Of a stretch of DNA of 34,488 nucleotides, positions 1-6,893 are shown piece by piece. The notes under the pieces are model-generated. The model was not told where the DNA came from. It made no database searches and saw only the letters and a program-made list of their open reading frames with translations. The position numbers and the translations under genes were made by a program. Positions within the stretch are counted from its first letter, which is position 1. The number at the start of each line of letters is the position of its first letter. Where the stretch lies: the NCBI GenBank assembly GCA_012513715.1, contig JAAZBP010000132.1, positions 1 to 34,488 on the forward strand. The letters run 5' to 3'. The DNA is from Thermoproteota archaeon (GTDB taxonomy: Archaea > Thermoproteota > Bathyarchaeia > Bathyarchaeales > Bathycorpusculaceae).

Positions 1-769
1 CGATTATGCCGCTAAATAAGGCAAACAAACCAATCTCTGTCCATGGTATGCCTGAATGAGTTACAGCAGATTGAGCACCGAATTGGTTTTGGGTCGAGCT
101 CTGGGCTGGGTCGACTGGAGATTGCTCGGGAACCTCAACACTGCCCTCATCTACGGTTATGGTTTGTGTGTTACTCCATTCGCTTTCTTCACCGGTGAAG
201 ATCCATCCAAGGGCTAGTGGGTCTCGATGGACATATCCTATCATTGCCTTTACTTGAAAATCCACTTGTCCACTGGGAGGAAATGTTGCTATCAGGCCAG
301 GGTAGTGCAGTTTCAACCCCTCTGTGGCAGAGTATTCTCCTTCAAATGAAATCACAGTATATTCGGATTCTAGATGCGCTCCGGCAAATCCATTTGTAGG
401 AATGTAAATCTCATGCCAGTCTTGTTCAAAACTGCCCTTCCATCGAATGTTATATTGAAGATTAGCAGTCCAGTTCGCGGTCGCTTCTTCAACCAAAAAG
501 GGTGTGAAGGGCTGGTTTTTGATTGAAAGTTTGATGGTTCTTGATTCTATATGGCGCTCAACCTGAGTCGCGGTCAGCCCTGTGTAAGGGTCTACCGAAG
601 AAGTAGGAGGAATGTTATAGGAAGAATCGATAAGCTGAACAGTAAACTCTGGGCTGGATGGTTTGGTTATTTCGATTTCAGCACCTACCATGCCAAAATG
701 TGTCATGTTGACAGATACCAAGCCGCCAATTAGCATAGCTATCAAGAATACGTTTAATCTTTTTCTCAT
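1..769 (-). CDS. Secreted/surface protein, C-terminus cut by window edge
   Basis: The minus strand is open from an ATG at 769 to the window edge, 256 complete codons with no stop. An AGGGAT ribosome site lies 6 nt before the ATG. The protein begins with a signal peptide (MRKRLNVFLIAM, then a hydrophobic stretch), followed by beta-rich extracellular sequence. It ends at the edge in the start of a membrane segment (WTEIGLFALF). It is a clear paralogue of the protein at 9356-10225: both have SPEFTV or VPEFTV, P-P-T-rich turns, a VDPYTG motif, KNQP and a QSAVTxSG segment before the membrane anchor. By that comparison about 30 residues are missing. It is divergent from the fibre gene at 1167 across a palindromic site at 890. 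Function is unknown; a surface or envelope role is inferred from the signal peptide and anchor. Confidence 0.85.
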   Translation of the reverse strand, partial: MRKRLNVFLIAMLIGGLVSVNMTHFGMVGAEIEITKPSSPEFTVQLIDSSYNIPPTSSVDPYTGLTATQVERHIESRTIKLSIKNQPFTPFLVEEATANWTANLQYNIRWKGSFEQDWHEIYIPTNGFAGAHLESEYTVISFEGEYSATEGLKLHYPGLIATFPPSGQVDFQVKAMIGYVHRDPLALGWIFTGEESEWSNTQTITVDEGSVEVPEQSPVDPAQSSTQNQFGAQSAVTHSGIPWTEIGLFALFSGII

Positions 770-889
770 AGCTATCCCTCTGATAATATAACTAATGCTT
801 GGCAAAAATTAAACATTTCTGTATATTACACCTTTGTAAACTCAATTTTTAATCAGCTTATTTTCCATGATGCATGCCTTATTTAGGAT

Positions 890-916
890 AATGGTATGTT
901 ACTGAAACATCCCGTC
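890..916. promoter_or_regulatory. 27-bp palindromic operator, copy 1 of 4 (weakest)
   Basis: This imperfect inverted repeat has arms ATGTT and AACAT and flanking GG/CC. It aligns over 27 positions with the sites at 9207, 10754 and 34008 (shared core GTT-n-C-A/T-G-n-AAC). It lies between the divergent surface-protein gene (start 769) and fibre gene (start 1167), the same position as copy 2 in the mirrored module. It is probably a binding site for one of the winged-helix regulators (10394 or 34113), which is inference from their own upstream copies. Confidence 0.6.
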
Positions 917-951
917 CTTCCTTAATACTTGCTCGTATAATGATTTAGTAG

Positions 952-1098
952 ATGATTGAAATGATTAGGCAATGCTCAAACGGAAAACAACTGGAACGCA
1001 TCACCTGCGAGCTTCTATGGGGCAATGTGAAGACCAACCCGATATTTCTCAAATACTTGCAAAATGATGTAGCCCTCGGGCAAATGAGGGTTATCTAA
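952..1098 (+). CDS. Small hypothetical protein, 48 aa
   Basis: ATG at 952 opens a 48-codon frame in the leader between the operator at 890 and the fibre gene. The product is mixed polar (begins MIEMIRQCSNGKQ, contains CELLWGN) with no recognised motif. No ribosome site is visible, so translation is uncertain. It could be a leader peptide, a gene remnant or chance. The mirrored fibre module at 7.3-10.2 kb has no equivalent, because its spacing between operator and fibre start is only about 130 nt. Confidence 0.3.
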   Translation: MIEMIRQCSNGKQLERITCELLWGNVKTNPIFLKYLQNDVALGQMRVI

Positions 1099-1166
1099 AA
1101 TTACGCCAAAAATTGAAACAGCAAAAATAATGGGATCATCAGTCATGGAGTAAAGGAGGTGAAAAA

Positions 1167-2555
1167 TTGGTTGAGAATTTAACTATTAGTGACTATTTAG
1201 AAATGCAGGCAACAGACCAACAGAATTACGTTAGACTTAAGTCTCACATAGTAACAATCCCTACATCAGCTCCTATTCTCAGAATTGATCAAGGCCTATG
1301 GGTATACAAAGATCTCTTTTCACTAGGCTATCTCGCTTCTGCGAGCAAAACTGATATTCCAATTCAATCAGGCGGGTATACCCCTTGTGTACCATCTGAC
1401 ATCGGCAAACAAGTTAGAGACGACGGAGTCATCATTCCAGATGTAGTCTTAGCTAGCTATGATAATAGCGACCCCCCAAATAGAAAATGGTTCCTCACAG
1501 GACCAACCTCGGTAGCAAGTGGTTCTGCAATGACAGTGGTGAATGGGACAGGAGCAGGTACATCAAGCGGTGCCTCTTCCGTCTATGGTGGCGGTGCCAT
1601 AATGATAGGACATGGTTTAACTGGTAGTACCGATCCAGCCAAAATAATCTTGATGGACTCCGCTCAAGGGTATGACACGTTGTTCCTTAAGAAGAGAGAC
1701 GGAACGGCCGCGAAACTAAATGTCGGGAAATTGGAAATACAATCCACGAATAACGTGTTTGCGATAACTGCTGGTGATAACGGAGTAAACCAAGATACGT
1801 ATATCGTTCCGCAGAACCCAAGCCAAGGTGGACTCGGATTGGGAACTTCAACGTATCCATTCAAATGGGTCGACGCAACCTATGTGTTCACAAACGCGAT
1901 AACTAGTCTTAGCGGCGGCGCAATCAGCATATCTGTGTCTTTAGACTGCAACACTGTCATCCATGGCGGCGGAAGCAGCGGAGACGCATTCAAAGTGGGC
2001 GACGACATCTTCCTAGTTGACGTCAACAACGCTAACAGGCTAGCATTACAAGGCGCACAAGACAGAACTCAAGCAGGCATACAATTTGGCTCTGGGGGCA
2101 TGTGGCTATACCGCGATAGTGCTTACTTAAGATGCTCATCTGGTTCTGGTTTTGTAGTAGACGGCTATATCGTTGCTGCATCATGGGCTAACACTACACA
2201 ATACGGACCGCTCTACAGAAACTCTAGCGGGCAAATAGGGTATAACATCTCTTCTGAAAGATTCAAAGACAACATCAACACAGTCGACGACTGCTCATGG
2301 ATCTACAACCTTAGGCCAGTAACCTTTGACTGGAAAGAAAAAGAACGCGCAAAAGCTGAAGGCACACAACTAGGCTTGATTGCAGAAGAAGTCCACAAAC
2401 AATACCCACAATTAACCTGGCTTGACAGTGAAGGCAAACCAGAAGGCGTACACTACGAATGGCTCGGCGTTCCCTTGATCGTCGAAATTAAAAAACTACA
2501 CAAACGAATTGAGACACTAGAAGACCAGTTCAAGAAAAAACAAGCTGCAACTTAA
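1167..2555 (+). CDS. Tail-fibre-like protein with C-terminal S74 chaperone domain
   Basis: The start is TTG at 1167, placed 5 nt after a GGAGGTGA ribosome site. The 462-residue product has a variable Gly/Ser/Thr-rich N-terminal two thirds, consistent with fibrous repeats. A stretch near residue 265 (IHGGG, DAFKVGDD) starts the part conserved with the second fibre gene. The last 101 residues are an S74 intramolecular chaperone domain: the SSERFK motif gives a Ser362/Lys367 pair at the expected i/i+5 spacing, followed by LRPVTFDW, LGLIAEEV and a terminal heptad coiled coil. In phages such domains trimerise the fibre and then cleave themselves off. The gene is followed after 25 nt by a coiled-coil gene. 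A virion or surface adhesin role is likely; which of the two cannot be told. Confidence 0.88.
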   Translation: MVENLTISDYLEMQATDQQNYVRLKSHIVTIPTSAPILRIDQGLWVYKDLFSLGYLASASKTDIPIQSGGYTPCVPSDIGKQVRDDGVIIPDVVLASYDNSDPPNRKWFLTGPTSVASGSAMTVVNGTGAGTSSGASSVYGGGAIMIGHGLTGSTDPAKIILMDSAQGYDTLFLKKRDGTAAKLNVGKLEIQSTNNVFAITAGDNGVNQDTYIVPQNPSQGGLGLGTSTYPFKWVDATYVFTNAITSLSGGAISISVSLDCNTVIHGGGSSGDAFKVGDDIFLVDVNNANRLALQGAQDRTQAGIQFGSGGMWLYRDSAYLRCSSGSGFVVDGYIVAASWANTTQYGPLYRNSSGQIGYNISSERFKDNINTVDDCSWIYNLRPVTFDWKEKERAKAEGTQLGLIAEEVHKQYPQLTWLDSEGKPEGVHYEWLGVPLIVEIKKLHKRIETLEDQFKKKQAAT

Positions 2556-2775
2556 CAGCCAAGAAACGAGGTGGATGAGGTTGTCTGAATCTGCAATGCA
2601 ACCAGTTTCTGAAGCATCGCCTGTTATACAACAAATAGGTATGCTGAACCTGCGAATCAATGACATGATGATACAGCTTAACACAGTCATTAAAACTATA
2701 ATGGATGAGAACGCCGCTTTAAAGAAGGAAAACGCTGATTTGAAGGCAAAACAAGAAAAAACAAATAAACATTAG
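1955..2775. repeat. Inverted repeat arm 1: conserved fibre C-terminus plus coiled-coil gene
   Basis: From about 1955 to the end of the coiled-coil gene the DNA is closely similar to the reverse complement of 7328-8150. The proteins encoded by the two arms are nearly the same, whereas the upstream fibre halves are unrelated. The two arms enclose about 4.5 kb. Shared codon-level similarity, not just protein similarity, suggests recent duplication or ongoing recombination between the arms. Confidence 0.8.
2581..2775 (+). CDS. Small coiled-coil protein downstream of fibre, 64 aa
   Basis: The preferred start is TTG at 2581, seven nt after a GAGGTG site; the in-frame ATG at 2575 is too close to that site. 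With this start the protein is exactly as long (64 aa) as its paralogue at 7328-7522 and aligns from residue 1. The central part (LNLRINDMMIQLNTV) and the Lys/Glu-rich C-terminus (ALKKENADLKAKQEK) form a continuous amphipathic coiled coil. It follows the fibre gene in both modules, so it may be a fibre-assembly chaperone or a fibre-tip or base trimer. That role is inference; no family is recognised. Confidence 0.8.
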   Translation: MSESAMQPVSEASPVIQQIGMLNLRINDMMIQLNTVIKTIMDENAALKKENADLKAKQEKTNKH

Positions 2776-2850
2776 ACGCGACCGCAGGCTTACTTATCTA
2801 ATCCCCATTTTTATGATTTTACGATTTATCTAATCACCATCTTCTGTCTT

Positions 2851-2892
2851 TTCCCGCCTTTTTAAGGCTACCTTAGTAACCATTTCAGGTGA
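2851..2892 (+). promoter_or_regulatory. Candidate archaeal promoter of the TBP-like gene
   Basis: A TTTTTAAGG TATA-like box at about 2859-2867 is preceded by the C/G-rich cccgcc, as expected for a BRE. It lies about 35-40 nt before the TTG start at 2900, with AGGTGA just before the start. The spacing would give a short leader. The call rests only on consensus and position. Confidence 0.35.
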
Positions 2893-2899
2893 AACTAAA

Positions 2900-3406
2900 T
2901 TGTTTGAAGTAGAGATTACCATCCAAAACGTCGTATTGATTGGTTCCTTTAATGAGCCTGTCGACCTTATGGATGCTAATGTAAATTTGGACGGCTCAAA
3001 GTGTAAATGGCGAAGATTTCCCGGTTTGTCCTATAAACTAAAAGTGCCCCCTGCTACCTTTCTACTGTTTAGGAATGGAAAATTTGTCTGTACAGGAATA
3101 AAATCAGAAGCCAAAGGCAAAGAAGCACTTGTTACTTTCCTAAGTATGCTGAAAACGAAGGGTTTAGTTTCAAACGACTGCACATTCGAATGCTGTGTGA
3201 AGAATCTTGTCGCCTCCGTGAACATAAACGGGGCCTCAGCCTCCTTAGAAGAGTTCACTAAACAGTTCGAAAGAGCAATCTATGAGCAACTGAAGAATTA
3301 CCTGAAGCATCAACCTACAGAAAAAGAATTCCTAAATTACGTTGAAACCTTAGAAACAGACTTGCCTTCATGGCTACAAACCAAAACATTAGACATACAA
3401 ACATAG
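2900..3406 (+). CDS. TBP-like protein with truncated second repeat and novel C-terminal domain
   Basis: The start is TTG at 2900 after AGGTGA. Residues 2-88 are a recognisable TATA-binding-protein repeat: FEVEITIQNVV, then FPGLSYKLKVP, ATFLLFRNGK and FVCTGIKS, matching the conserved FPGL-Y, AT-LIF-GK and CTGAKS blocks. A second repeat begins at about 96 (VKNLVASVNI) and runs through one helix (114-126). It then stops and is replaced by a 40-residue domain (128-166; EQLKNYLKHQP, EFLNYVETLE, LPSWLQ). The same domain ends the zinc-ribbon protein at 16356. Normal archaeal TBP has two full repeats in about 180-190 residues, so this 168-residue protein cannot form the usual saddle alone and may dimerise. 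A structured RNA lies just downstream. DNA binding is inferred. Confidence 0.8.
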   Translation: MFEVEITIQNVVLIGSFNEPVDLMDANVNLDGSKCKWRRFPGLSYKLKVPPATFLLFRNGKFVCTGIKSEAKGKEALVTFLSMLKTKGLVSNDCTFECCVKNLVASVNINGASASLEEFTKQFERAIYEQLKNYLKHQPTEKEFLNYVETLETDLPSWLQTKTLDIQT

Positions 3407-3717
3407 ACGCCCTAAATTTAGAAAAAAGAAGAGGATTTTTCAGAAACAGAGATCCGTATCTATTCCGAGTGAACACTGGCGCCCTCTTTTCTCAAAGGGC
3501 AGTTCATTCGATGTATTCCGGAAGAAGCTTTGGCTTCCTCCGATGAGCTGGTAAACTCTCCTGAAGATGTCAACGGCAAACGCCTGCTGACTGCTCCTCA
3601 GTTATTGTGCTGGGGGGTGGCTTGTCGCGCCAGCCACTGGAACATATCCAGTGTATGCGGCAAAGCCGAAACATGGACAGCCAACAAGGCCTCCATGTTG
3701 AGAGCACATAACCAACC
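3281..3717 (+). repeat. 436-bp duplicated module, copy A (C-terminal domain plus structured RNA)
   Basis: The segment from the shared C-terminal domain codons to the end of the structured RNA matches 16602-17036 in order and almost exactly in length. The two copies sit behind different N-terminal coding parts, a TBP repeat here and a zinc ribbon there. The duplicated unit therefore starts inside a coding region and carries the RNA with it. Confidence 0.8.
3463..3717 (+). ncRNA. Candidate structured RNA, copy A
   Basis: This 255-nt stretch is highly similar to 16780-17036, but the differences fall in loops or change both sides of a stem. Stems seen: GCCCT/AGGGC, GAAGC/GCTTC, GGC/GCC around AAAC, CCTCAG/CTGGGG, CACTGG/CCAGTG, CGGC/GCCG with loop AAA, and AACATGGA/TCCATGTT. 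In copy B the last stem reads AATATGG/CCATATT, a compensatory C-G to T-A change, and GAAGC/GCTTC becomes GGAGC/GCTCT, partly compensated. No reading frame is conserved between copies. It starts 57 nt after the TBP-like gene. I do not recognise it as SRP RNA, RNase P RNA or a known riboswitch. Confidence 0.7.
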
Positions 3718-3944
3718 AAAGTTTAGATATGTGATTTCAAAATTTGACAGAGGCAATTCTTGAAAGCCCTGCCTGATATGTATAGTTGCTTTTAGCACGC
3801 GTCAGGTGATAAATTTGAGGGAAGCCGAATTCACGCTTGAAAAACCTTATTCAGAAAAGGCCCAGAAATGAAGAAACCATTGCGAGAAAAAGCACTAATA
3901 CATTATTAGCCCAAACATGATAGTACCCTAAAGGGGACACGTAT
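3718..3944. other. Intergenic region with SD-led 18-codon remnant
   Basis: No complete gene is seen. At 3815-3871 a TTG follows a good AGGTGA site and opens only 18 codons (MREAEFTLEKPY and on) before TGA. That looks like the preserved start of a lost gene. A GGGGA just before 3945 may serve the next frame. Confidence 0.3.
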
Positions 3945-4157
3945 ATGACTAAGTATGTGATAGAGGGCTGGGTAAGGGCCCGATTAATCTATCTTACAAA
4001 TGACAACATTGGGATAGACCAGTTCACATATTTTTCCTCAAAATGCACTGACTTGGTGACACTACAGAGCGTAAGAAAGCGAGAATCAAATTCTTCGATT
4101 TCAAAGATGAAAACACAAAAACAACTTTCAGAGCAACCTTTGCTTATAGCGAATTAG
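3945..4157 (+). pseudogene. 5' part of a frameshifted gene continuing at 4052-5239
   Basis: ATG at 3945 opens a frame (MTKYVIEGWVRARLIYL, then IDQFTYFSSKCTD) that looks coding until about 4050, then turns into unlikely sequence and stops at 4157. The neighbouring frame is open from 4052, in the middle of this one, and reads LGDTTERKKARIKFFDF followed by TTFRATFAYSEL, which looks coding but has no start codon until 4199. The simplest reading is one gene with a one-base deletion near 4045-4055. Programmed -1 frameshifting or a sequencing error are alternatives. The original N-terminus was probably beta-rich. Confidence 0.55.
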
Positions 4158-4198
4158 GGATAAAGTTTTGTGTCTCAACAGAAGACATTCCCGACAAA

Positions 4199-5239
4199 AT
4201 GAAAGCATTCCAAGCGCTAGTCGATAGAGGTGTTAAAGGCTATAAGTCGTTTAAAGAGTACTTTTTAAAGAAAATTTGTCCCTCCAATATCAAGGTAACA
4301 TTTGTTTGGGAAGGCCTTTTGCTCTCGATATATAATTTTAATCGAGATGGCGGGTCAATAACTCAGCAAAAAGCAAATCTCAACTGCTTCATTGACTTTC
4401 TAAAAAAGTATACCGCTAACCCCAAAAAGGCTTTTTTCACCAAAGGATTAACTGACCCGATACCGCCTCCTTCTATTGAGCAAATAAAAATTCAAAGCAT
4501 GGCTGATATACAAGAGGCTCAAAAAAGCGACTTTGACAATGTAATACTTACTATAGGTGAAGAAAATGAATTTGATGTCAAGCACCACATGTTTGCTTCT
4601 TCCTTTTTCTTGCATGATATGGCAAGTAGCCTTAGTAGAGTGGCGGAGTGGGGCTTCAAGTCGTCATTAATTTTAACCGATTTTCATTTTGAGAACGAGG
4701 AGTTCCACGACAAAATAGAGCAACTTGAAAAGTCAGTAAAGGAAGTTAAAGAAAAACGATTTTCGTTTGGCTCAGACGTACTACAGGAGAAATTTATAAA
4801 CCTCGAGAAAAAAAGCCGATTTCTAGACGAAGAACTTGAAGAATTTGAGAACTTAGCCAATCAAATTTATTCTGCGCTAAGGGAGAACAAAAATTCGGGT
4901 AAAATATTTGATGTACTAGAAGATATTAAATCACTCCCTCACTCGCTTGACTTAGCCTATGGTGTTTTGAAACTGCGTCGGCTTGGAGTTTTTAAAGGGT
5001 ACAAGAGCAGACTTGAGGATATTAGGTCCGATTTTAATATTGTAGATATTAAGCTTCGACATTTTGAGCTGTACACTGTTATTTTATTACTGGTTTTGTC
5101 GTTAGTTATAGTATTCAGTGGCTATGCTTGGAACAAAGGTGTAACTGAAGGTCTTCTTAATCCAATAGCGAATATACTGCAAGTTTTAACATTCGTTGTA
5201 GCTGTCATGCTTTTGGCTCTCCGACAGAGAAAAAGATGA
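4199..5239 (+). CDS. Coiled-coil membrane protein, probably missing its N-terminus by frameshift
   Basis: The open frame really extends back to 4052 without a start codon; ATG 4199 is the first available start and has no ribosome site. The 346-residue product has an alpha/beta N-terminal half and a charged coiled coil (about 175-235, KIEQLEKSVKEVKEK). Two C-terminal membrane helices follow (about 292-315 and 322-340), ending in RQRKR. The topology suggests a cytoplasmic domain tethered to the membrane, as seen in some host-defence or superinfection-exclusion proteins, but no family is recognised. The gene is visibly AT-rich compared with the flanking operons, hinting at separate acquisition. 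It is followed by the palindromic promoter-like element at 5396. Confidence 0.6.
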   Translation: MKAFQALVDRGVKGYKSFKEYFLKKICPSNIKVTFVWEGLLLSIYNFNRDGGSITQQKANLNCFIDFLKKYTANPKKAFFTKGLTDPIPPPSIEQIKIQSMADIQEAQKSDFDNVILTIGEENEFDVKHHMFASSFFLHDMASSLSRVAEWGFKSSLILTDFHFENEEFHDKIEQLEKSVKEVKEKRFSFGSDVLQEKFINLEKKSRFLDEELEEFENLANQIYSALRENKNSGKIFDVLEDIKSLPHSLDLAYGVLKLRRLGVFKGYKSRLEDIRSDFNIVDIKLRHFELYTVILLLVLSLVIVFSGYAWNKGVTEGLLNPIANILQVLTFVVAVMLLALRQRKR

Positions 5240-5395
5240 GTGCCAACTCGTCCTTTAGTACAAGCAAGTTTTTTCCATGCCTAACTAAAGGTCTTCACCA
5301 CTAAGCATGGGATAGCACCTTGCGCCAACAACCCTCAAGTGTTAAAGAATATAACTGCAAAGGCACGCCTGACATGGCATGGAAAAGGTCCAAGA

Positions 5396-5479
5396 GTAAG
5401 TGAACTTATCTGCCCGCCCTTCATTATATATATTTATATATTTTTTGTTGGCTGGCGTTTTTTCAAGTGTACTTACTTG
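5396..5479 (+). promoter_or_regulatory. Two-palindrome promoter-like element, copy 1
   Basis: GTAAGTGAACTTAT (5396-5409) is followed by tGCCCGCCC, TTCATTATATATA and a T-run, then a second palindromic site ending AAGTGTACTTACTTG at 5479. Copy 2 at 21024-21107 has the same order, and the two palindromes are 67 nt apart in both. A C-rich BRE-like block followed by a strong TATA-like stretch between two operator-like sites looks like a tightly regulated promoter firing rightward into the GT-rich tract. Confidence 0.6.
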
Positions 5480-5760
5480 CTGGTGCTTCGTTGCCCGGTT
5501 GGTGGGTTGGCTGGTCTTGGTGCTTCGGATGGTTTGGCTTTGTGGGGTGGTGGGCATGTGTGGTGTTGTGGTTTGGTGGCTTTGAGGCGTTTTTGTGGCT
5601 GGGCTTGCGGCTGGTTTGTGGGTTGGGTTTGCCTTCAGTGTTTTTTGGGCATTCTCTTTTAGGGCTGCTGGTTTAGAAGTGTTTGGTTGCATTGTGTTTG
5701 GGGTTGTGGTTGCTGGCTCTGTGCTTGTGTGCCGGTTTTGGGTTGTGAGGTTCCGGGGTT
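5480..5760 (+). other. GT-rich low-complexity tract, copy 1
   Basis: About 280 nt are strongly strand-asymmetric, with G and T dominating (repeated ttggt, ggttgg, gtggtt). Open frames across it in several phases exist only because stops are rare in such sequence; none is conserved with the equivalent tract at 21105-21290. A transcript from the element at 5396 would be a G/U-rich RNA. It could pair in part with the A/C-rich tract downstream. Confidence 0.6.
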
Positions 5761-6052
5761 GGTGAAAGTTGCCTGTTTACAAAAATAGTTGAGGTTCATC
5801 GCTCATATCCACCAGTCAATCAGTCAGGTATAGTATTCGTCCCTTGAGTCAGCAGTTTCCTGGCAAACAGACTCTTCCAGCGCCCGCATCAGCACAGAGT
5901 CCTCACTGACCAGATCTCACCAGCAGACCACCACCAGAGCAACCAGAAACCCGGACCACCCAGCCGCAACAGCCATAGACCACCAAGGAAACCGGCACAG
6001 AGCCGTCCAACGCCTGCCTCAACAACTAGAAGCCGCGCCAAGCCGAATCTGC
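5761..6052 (+). other. AC-rich tract, copy 1 of 3
   Basis: After a short mixed stretch the + strand becomes rich in A and C (accaccagagcaacc, acccagccgcaac). It resembles the regions before 22415 and 27203. It is roughly the strand mirror of the GT-rich tract. No gene is seen in it. Confidence 0.5.
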
Positions 6053-6080
6053 TTTTTTGGGGAGGGGCGTGAGTGGGGGC
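6053..6080 (+). repeat. T6-N12-GAGTGGGGGC motif, copy 1
   Basis: A T-run, a 12-nt G-rich spacer beginning GGGGAGG, then GAGTGGGGGC. The same arrangement with the same spacing occurs at about 22397-22424 and 27186-27212, each at the right end of an AC-rich tract. Function is unknown. Confidence 0.65.
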
Positions 6081-6145
6081 ACTTAGGTATCCTTTTAGAA
6101 TCTTATGCAGGCATGCGGTTCAAGTATTAGGTTAGAGATAAAACT

Positions 6146-6157
6146 ACGCATATGCGT
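6146..6157. promoter_or_regulatory. ACGCATATGCGT palindrome, copy 1 of 4
   Basis: This perfect 12-bp palindrome recurs as ACGCAnnTGCGT at 22526, 27382 and 30896. Three copies lie 65-170 nt after a GAGTGGGGGC motif; the fourth is directly before the VirB4 operon. It is a likely site for a dimeric DNA-binding protein. The 180 nt between here and 6335 hold no visible gene. Confidence 0.5.
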
Positions 6158-6334
6158 CTAATCTTAGAACATGTATATTGACGCTTGCCCCGGCGAAATC
6201 ATGCCTCATGTAAATAGACCCTGATAAGTGAGGGGAAAAAATAATTTATCCAGTAAAAAACGGTATGGCCTGAGGGCAGTTAGGGGATTCAAAATGATAT
6301 TAAACGGTGATAAATGCGTGAAATGTCAACACTA

Positions 6335-6532
6335 TTAAGATAATTCTGTATAAAGGAAGATGTAGTAGGTTTGGTTGTTTTGTATGTTTTTGATGAAACC
6401 GGAGAAGCCAGCTCTGTTCATGCATGCAATGAATATTGAGCGTCGTCTACTTTGGGTCATGTAGGTTACGTCTATGCATTCTCTTATTTTGCTGGCTTGC
6501 TTTTCTTTTATTTCACTGACTATTTTACTCAC
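6335..6532 (-). CDS. Small basic hypothetical protein, 65 aa
   Basis: GTG at 6532 opens a 65-residue frame with a basic, partly helical product (begins MSKIVSEIKEKQASKIREC, contains TQSRRRS). A weak GGCGG lies directly before the start. It is divergent from the winged-helix gene at 6612, and the palindromes at 6551-6580 lie between them. No family is recognised; it might be an antagonist or partner of the regulator, or not a gene. Confidence 0.4.
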   Translation of the reverse strand: MSKIVSEIKEKQASKIRECIDVTYMTQSRRRSIFIACMNRAGFSGFIKNIQNNQTYYIFLYTELS

Positions 6533-6550
6533 CGCCTGAATATTTTTTGT

Positions 6551-6580
6551 AGTACATTGTACTATTTATAATGTATTATA
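6551..6580. promoter_or_regulatory. Promoter/operator of the winged-helix gene
   Basis: Two adjacent inverted repeats, AGTAC-ATT-GTACT (6551-6563) and TATAAT-GT-ATTATA (6567-6580), overlap a TATA-like box about 35-45 nt before the GTG at 6612. The layout suggests autoregulation by the product of 6612 and a short or leaderless mRNA. Confidence 0.5.
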
Positions 6581-6611
6581 CTTTTGATAATGAGCACCTT
6601 TTCTCTTCTCT

Positions 6612-6893
6612 GTGATCGATTTGTCAAGCAAGTTACGGTTCCTATTTGGAAAAGGAGTTATCGAAACAATATTTTATATCGCAGAATTTAAAAAAGCAGG
6701 ATACTACGAATTGTACAGACAAGGGTTTGTTGTAAGCAGACAAGCTTTCTCAGGGATACTGAAAGTTCTTGAAGAAAACGGAATAGCAGAAAGAAAACTG
6801 ATCGAGAACCGGCCACCTAGAGTTGAATACAGCCTCACAGGTAAGGGTAAAGAAATTGCGGCATCACTAAAACATCTAAACGGAATCGTTTGA
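6612..6893 (+). CDS. Winged-helix transcriptional regulator
   Basis: The start is GTG at 6612; no ribosome site is seen, which fits a leaderless transcript from the TATA-like box at 6567. The 93-residue protein is one winged helix-turn-helix domain: helices in residues 8-35, a YYELYRQGFVVSRQAFS recognition region, the helix ILKVLEENGI, and the wing strands RPPRVEYSLTGKGKEIA. The wing ending in YSLTGKGKE is typical of MarR/HxlR-like archaeal regulators. It has no ligand domain. Palindromes in its own promoter point to autoregulation. Confidence 0.75.
   Translation: MIDLSSKLRFLFGKGVIETIFYIAEFKKAGYYELYRQGFVVSRQAFSGILKVLEENGIAERKLIENRPPRVEYSLTGKGKEIAASLKHLNGIV

Noticed and set aside
3530-3798. 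Frames of 66-77 codons within structured RNA copy A
   Set aside because: Copy B does not preserve them and has stops in place; conservation follows base pairing instead of codons.
5342-5692. Open frames on both strands across the GT-rich tract, including a 116-codon Pro/Thr/Lys-rich one on the minus strand
   Set aside because: They exist because stops are rare in two-letter-biased sequence. The product is low complexity and not conserved with the tract at 21105.
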